From an uncultured bacterium (GTDB lineage: Bacteria; Actinomycetota; Coriobacteriia; Coriobacteriales; Eggerthellaceae), in the NCBI GenBank assembly GCA_905215325.1, contig CAJMPP010000036.1:1-19181 (forward strand): 19,181 nucleotides of DNA, read 5' to 3'. The translations under genes and the position numbers were made by a program. A model generated the notes under the pieces. It had not been told where the DNA came from, did no database searches, and saw nothing but the letters and a program-made list of their open reading frames with translations. This document shows, one piece after another, positions 15,776 to 19,181 of this stretch (its first letter is position 1; every line of letters starts with the position of its first letter).

Positions 15776-16204
15776 ATGATTTCCCAGCTCACCGTTTTTT
15801 TGGAGAACGAAAAGGGCCGTCTGGCCGCAGCTACCCGTGCGGTCGCGGATGCCGGCGTCAACATGCACGCGCTGTATCTGGCCGATACCGAGGATTTCGG
15901 TGTGGCCCGTATGCTGTGCGATACGCCTAACAAAGCCGCCGAGAAGCTGACGCTTGCCGGTTGGCGAGCCGCCGTCACGCCGGTCATGGCCGTTCGCGTC
16001 CCGGATGTGCCGGGCGGTTTGGCCTCGCTGCTCGAGTTCTTGGACGAGTGCGACGTCAACGTTGAATACGGTTACTGCATGTCGGTCGAAGGCGGGCACG
16101 CTATCGACGTATTGAAGGTATCAGGAGACGAGGAAATCGAACGCAAGCTCGCTGATGCCGGCTTTGCGCCCGTTTCCGCGGAGGATGTGTACATTGTCGA
16201 CTAG
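15776..16204 (+). CDS. Tandem ACT-domain protein, probable amino acid sensor
   Basis: 142 residues consisting almost wholly of two ACT folds (about 1-66 and 70-140). The first begins ISQLTVFLENEKGRLAAATRAVADAGVNMHAL, and the second has AVRVPDVPGGLASLLEFLDECDVNVEYGY, both with the Gly-containing helix-entry turn (KGRL, PGGL) at the ligand site. No catalytic or DNA-binding domain is present. Stand-alone ACT pairs usually bind amino acids and modulate a partner enzyme. The position directly after the ligase suggests an aromatic amino acid or its keto acid as ligand and the ligase or IorAB as partner, by inference only. The 3' end overlaps the next gene. Confidence 0.87.
   Translation: MISQLTVFLENEKGRLAAATRAVADAGVNMHALYLADTEDFGVARMLCDTPNKAAEKLTLAGWRAAVTPVMAVRVPDVPGGLASLLEFLDECDVNVEYGYCMSVEGGHAIDVLKVSGDEEIERKLADAGFAPVSAEDVYIVD
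16180..16184 (+). promoter_or_regulatory. Ribosome binding site inside the ACT gene that supports a TTG start for dacA
   Basis: GGAGG at 16180-16184 is 9 bases before the TTG at 16194. It directly abuts the in-frame ATG at 16185, too close to serve it. The overlap means the carboxypeptidase is probably translated by coupling from the ACT gene. Confidence 0.5.
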
Positions 16205-17612
16205 CTTCACGTTGCATAGTGGGCTGAACAAGCACGCACGCGCCATCGCGTGCGTGCTTGTGTTCGTGCTGGCCCTCACCCCCGTCGCCTGCGGCGTCGG
16301 CGATGCGTACGCCGATGTGCGCAAAGCAGACGTCGTCATGGGCGAAACGGTCGACGCTCGCGGCTTGGCCGTGGCGCAGTGCCCGAACATCGACGCCGAA
16401 CGCGCCATCGTGGTGGATACCGACGGCACCGTGTATTTCGAGCGCAATGCCGACGATGCCGCCTGCATCGCCTCGGTCACGAAGATCATGACGGGCGTGG
16501 TGGCGCTCGACGCCGTGGCCTCCGGCTTGACGTCCTTGGATTCCACCATCACCGTTTCAGCGGATGCCGCCGCGGTGGGCGAGTCCTCCGCCGGATTGCA
16601 AGAAGGCGATACCATGACGCTGAAAACGGCGCTGTACGCGCTGTTGGTGCCGTCTGGCAACGACGCCGCCATCGCCATCGCCGAATCTGTCGGCGCGGCC
16701 TTGCGGTCGAGCGGCACCGCCTCTGGCGATTCCGATGTGAAGGCGTTCGTTGCGCAGATGAACGCCACGGCGCAAAAGCTCGGCTGCACGAACACGGTAT
16801 ACGAGAACCCGCATGGCCTCGACTTCGACCAATATGACGGCAACCTGCATTCCACTGCGGCCGACCAGGCCAAAGTGGTCGCCTACGCCATGACCAACCA
16901 GACGTTCCGCTCGGTAGTCGGCGGCGGGTCCACCACCATCACGGTAAAACGCGGCGGGTCCACAGCCGATGTGTTCCTTGAAACCACCGACGGTTTCTTC
17001 GATATCAACGATGATGCCATCGGCGTTAAAACGGGCTACACCGAGAAGGCCGGCGCTTCGTTCGCGGGCGCCGTCAACAAAGACGGGCAGGAGCTGTACG
17101 CTATCGTATTGGGGTCGACGTCGGAAAGCCAGCGCTTTTTCGATGCGGATGAGCTCGTAGAGTGGGTATTTGAGCACCGCAAGTCTTACCAGCTTGCCAA
17201 TTGCGACCAGAACACGCAGATGAACGGCACCTCCGTGCCCTTGGTGGCTCAGGTGGCGCATGATGACTGGATAGACCGTACGGTGCCCGCTACGTTCTCC
17301 GATCCGCAAAGCGCCGTGGAGGTCTTCGACTTGAACGGCAACGTCAGCCAAACCGTGCAGTTCAACGAGCTGCACGGGTCGGTGAAGGCGGGTCAGGTCG
17401 TTGGAACCGTCACGTTCAAGCAGCGCAACCAGGTCATCGCCACGCAAGATCTGGTGGCGTGCAAGGACGTTGCCGCCCCGAACTTCTTCGAGGGCATCGG
17501 CATCGCCTTCGACAGGTTCATGCGCGGTTTCTCTGGCGAGGATAAAACGGCAACCTCGCAGCTTTTGAACACCACGCCGCTTATCGTGGACAAATCCACG
17601 TCGACGCAATAG
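16194..17612 (+). CDS. dacA: D-alanyl-D-alanine carboxypeptidase (PBP5/DacA-like, peptidase S11)
   Basis: 472-residue low-molecular-weight penicillin-binding protein that trims the terminal D-Ala from peptidoglycan stem peptides outside the membrane. All three active-site motifs are present: Ser94-x-x-Lys97 (SVTK), Ser154-Gly-Asn156 and Lys279-Thr-Gly281. A signal sequence lies at about 14-37, with a likely cut after AYA; a PVAC sequence inside it resembles a poor lipobox (Pro at -3). A C-terminal domain of about 130 residues follows the catalytic domain, but no clear terminal amphipathic anchor is seen; the hydrophobic FFEGIGIAFDRFMRGF segment near the end might serve as one. The TTG at 16194 is preferred to the ATG at 16185 for ribosome-site spacing, and it overlaps the ACT gene by 11 bases. 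A cell-wall enzyme inside an aromatic-acid operon is odd. Confidence 0.9.
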   Translation: MSTSFTLHSGLNKHARAIACVLVFVLALTPVACGVGDAYADVRKADVVMGETVDARGLAVAQCPNIDAERAIVVDTDGTVYFERNADDAACIASVTKIMTGVVALDAVASGLTSLDSTITVSADAAAVGESSAGLQEGDTMTLKTALYALLVPSGNDAAIAIAESVGAALRSSGTASGDSDVKAFVAQMNATAQKLGCTNTVYENPHGLDFDQYDGNLHSTAADQAKVVAYAMTNQTFRSVVGGGSTTITVKRGGSTADVFLETTDGFFDINDDAIGVKTGYTEKAGASFAGAVNKDGQELYAIVLGSTSESQRFFDADELVEWVFEHRKSYQLANCDQNTQMNGTSVPLVAQVAHDDWIDRTVPATFSDPQSAVEVFDLNGNVSQTVQFNELHGSVKAGQVVGTVTFKQRNQVIATQDLVACKDVAAPNFFEGIGIAFDRFMRGFSGEDKTATSQLLNTTPLIVDKSTSTQ

Positions 17613-17634
17613 CGGCATGTAGGAAGGAGCTATC

Positions 17635-18075
17635 ATGGCCAATGTATGCCCGGTATGCAACAATCCGGTAGGTCCCGAGGATTCGGCCTGCCCGCATTGC
17701 GGCTTCAAGCTGCAGGGTTCCACGCAGCGTTTCGCACCGCTGCAGTTCGGCGAAGACCAGCTGGTCGCCGCCGCGAAGACCAAGCCCACGGCCGTGCTTC
17801 ACGTGGTCCGCGGGCCTCAAACCGGCGTGTCGTTCAAGCTTGGGGACCAAAAGCTCAGCATCGGACGCAGCCCGCAGTGCGACATCTTCCTCAACGATAT
17901 GACCGTCTCCCGCACGCACGCCTCCGTCGAGCCGGTGGATTCGGGCTACGAGATCTCGGATGAGGCATCGTTTAACGGGGTATGGGTGAACAACAACAGC
18001 ATCGACACGTATCTCCTGGCTGACGGCGACGTCGTGCAAATCGGCGCGTTCTGCTTGGTGTACAAAGAAGAGTAA
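17635..18075 (+). CDS. Zinc-ribbon plus FHA-domain protein
   Basis: 146-residue soluble protein. The N-terminus is a small zinc ribbon with two CPxC pairs (Cys5/Cys8 and Cys19/Cys22). A linker of about 30 residues follows, then an FHA domain (about 52-144), which binds phosphothreonine peptides. The FHA hallmarks are all present: Gly77-Arg78-Ser79, Ser92-Arg93-x-His95 and Asn114-Gly115. A good AGGAAGGAG ribosome site precedes the ATG 22 bases after dacA. No Ser/Thr kinase or phosphatase gene is in the window, so the phosphorylated partner must be encoded elsewhere. In Actinobacteria such proteins often act in envelope or metabolic signalling; the neighbours here (dacA, vanW-like, iorA) allow either. 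Confidence 0.9.
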   Translation: MANVCPVCNNPVGPEDSACPHCGFKLQGSTQRFAPLQFGEDQLVAAAKTKPTAVLHVVRGPQTGVSFKLGDQKLSIGRSPQCDIFLNDMTVSRTHASVEPVDSGYEISDEASFNGVWVNNNSIDTYLLADGDVVQIGAFCLVYKEE

Positions 18076-18077
18076 CG

Positions 18078-18120
18078 CCGCGGGAGTCCGCGGTTTCGGA
18101 TAAACGCGTTCGCGCGTTTT
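18078..18120 (+). terminator. Two tandem hairpins between the FHA gene and iorA
   Basis: The first hairpin is CCGCGG (18078-18083) with CCGCGG (18088-18093), loop GAGT, followed by TTT. The second is AAACGCG (18102-18108) with CGCGTTT (18113-18119) on a TTCG tetraloop, followed by one more T. The second ends only 17 bases before the iorA ATG. They may terminate the upstream operon or regulate entry into iorA; the T tracts are short. Confidence 0.55.
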
Positions 18121-18136
18121 CACAGACGGGAGCGAC

Positions 18137-19181
18137 ATGGAACTGTTATCAGGAAACGAGGCGATAGCTCAAGGCGCATGGGAAGCCGGTTGCCGTATCG
18201 GCGTTGCTTATCCGGGCACGCCTTCCACCGAAACGCTTGAGACCTTTGCGAAGATGGACGGCGTGTACGCGGAATGGTGCGTCAACGAGAAGGTCGCAGT
18301 CGAGGTGGGCGTCGGCGCAAGCGCGGCCGGCGCGCGCGTGCTGTCCACCATGAAGCACGTCGGCGTCAACGTTGCGGCGGACCCGCTGTTCACCGCCGCC
18401 TATACCGGCGTCGGCGGCGGGTATGTGGTGCTTGCCGCCGACGATCCCGGCATGTACTCCTCCCAAAACGAGCAGGACTCCCATTACTATGCAGCGGCGG
18501 CTCATATCCCCATGATGGATCCCGCCGATTCCGCGGAGGCCTTGGCGTTCACCCGCACTGCCTTCGATCTGTCCGAGCGCTTCGATGTGCCGTTCTTCAT
18601 CCGCTCCTCCGTGCGCGTGTCCCACACGAAGACCCCGGTCGAGCGCGGTCCGCGTACCGAGCACGAGCTTAAGCCCTACGAAAGCAATCCGGCGAAGTGG
18701 GTTATGATGCCGGCGTTCGCCAAGCCGCGTCGCAAGGTGCAGCTTGAGCGCATCGATCAGCTTTCCGAATGGGTCGAAACCTGCGAGTTCAACCGCGTCG
18801 AGCATAAGGGAGCAAGCGTCGGCGTTGTGTGCGCTGGTGCCGCTTATCAGCATGTGGTTGAGGCCCTCCCGGATGCATCGGTGTTCAAGCTCGGCGTCAC
18901 GTATCCCTTGCCCGCCCAGGCGCTGCGCGAGTTCGAGGCAGGCGTGGATGCCCTGTACGTTGTGGAGGAAGGTTCGACCTACTTGGCCGACGCGGTACGC
19001 GCGCTGGGCGTTCGCGTTGCCGATTTCCCGTGCGGTTTGCCGCGCGACGGCGAATTGAGCCCCGGCCTTATCCGCGCGGCGTTCGGGCAGGATGCTCCCG
19101 CGCATGCGCAGGCCCCTGCCGACGTTCCGGGCCGCCCGCCCGCGTTGTGCGCCGGTTGCCCGCATCGCCTGGTGTTCAAGG
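18137..19181 (+). CDS. iorA: Indolepyruvate:ferredoxin oxidoreductase alpha subunit, 3' end outside window
   Basis: Partial gene: 348 codons are open to the window end with no stop. The large subunit of IorAB is a thiamine-pyrophosphate enzyme that oxidatively decarboxylates aryl-pyruvates (indolepyruvate, phenylpyruvate, hydroxyphenylpyruvate) to aryl-acetyl-CoA and reduces ferredoxin. The start MELLSGNEAIAQGAWEAG and the following YPGTPSTE are characteristic of IorA. Other family segments are NEKVAVEVGVGASAAGARVLSTMKHVG, QNEQDSHYYA and the late CAGCPHR motif near residue 340. The TPP-binding C-terminal half and the terminal ferredoxin-like cluster domain lie beyond 19181. ATG 18137 is preceded by GGGAG. 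iorB would be expected just downstream. The product would feed electrons to ferredoxin, the substrate of the Ech hydrogenase encoded 7 kb upstream. Confidence 0.92.
   Translation, partial: MELLSGNEAIAQGAWEAGCRIGVAYPGTPSTETLETFAKMDGVYAEWCVNEKVAVEVGVGASAAGARVLSTMKHVGVNVAADPLFTAAYTGVGGGYVVLAADDPGMYSSQNEQDSHYYAAAAHIPMMDPADSAEALAFTRTAFDLSERFDVPFFIRSSVRVSHTKTPVERGPRTEHELKPYESNPAKWVMMPAFAKPRRKVQLERIDQLSEWVETCEFNRVEHKGASVGVVCAGAAYQHVVEALPDASVFKLGVTYPLPAQALREFEAGVDALYVVEEGSTYLADAVRALGVRVADFPCGLPRDGELSPGLIRAAFGQDAPAHAQAPADVPGRPPALCAGCPHRLVFK

Overview
The window looks like a chromosomal segment of a high-GC anaerobic actinobacterium, most likely a Coriobacteriia/Eggerthellaceae gut-type organism. This rests on high GC, frequent GTG and TTG starts, a ferredoxin-linked energy-converting hydrogenase, and a phenylacetate-CoA ligase/ACT/indolepyruvate ferredoxin oxidoreductase group. 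The taxonomic call is inference; no rRNA or other marker gene is present.

Layout. (1) 1-332: leader DNA with a probable promoter. (2) 333-3318: a solute-binding lipoprotein whose gene overlaps that of a membrane-bound hybrid histidine kinase, probably a two-gene sensor. (3) 3434-3468: a hairpin terminator between convergent units. (4) 3493-4950, minus strand: a DHA2-type (14-helix) MFS efflux pump. (5) 4951-5524: a 574-base divergent intergenic region with nested inverted repeats before the pump gene and an 8-bp inverted repeat in the hydrogenase leader. (6) 5525-11308: a complete six-gene ech operon, echABCDEF, for a group 4 [NiFe] hydrogenase with both pairs of Ni-Fe cysteine ligands intact. 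EchD carries an unusual ~230-residue Ala/Lys/Glu-rich tail with five copies of a DPEKAAKVRAA-like motif. (7) 11423-14391: pgsA (phosphatidylglycerophosphate synthase) and a VanW-family envelope protein, overlapping by 4 bp. (8) 14469-19181: phenylacetate-CoA ligase, a tandem ACT protein, a D-Ala-D-Ala carboxypeptidase, a zinc-ribbon/FHA protein, and the 5' part of iorA, cut by the window end.

How the parts may work together. IorA-type enzymes oxidise aryl-pyruvates, made by transamination of aromatic amino acids, to aryl-acetyl-CoA and reduce ferredoxin. Ech hydrogenase oxidises reduced ferredoxin, makes H2 and pumps ions. The PaaK-type ligase interconverts aryl-acetates and their CoA esters, and the ACT protein probably senses an amino acid. 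The window may therefore hold an aromatic amino acid fermentation module together with its energy-conserving hydrogenase. That coupling is inferred from family knowledge and proximity; it is not shown by the sequence. Cell-envelope genes (pgsA, vanW-like, dacA) and a phosphopeptide-binding protein are interleaved with the metabolic genes.

No tRNA, rRNA, IS element, CRISPR array or clear prophage gene was seen.
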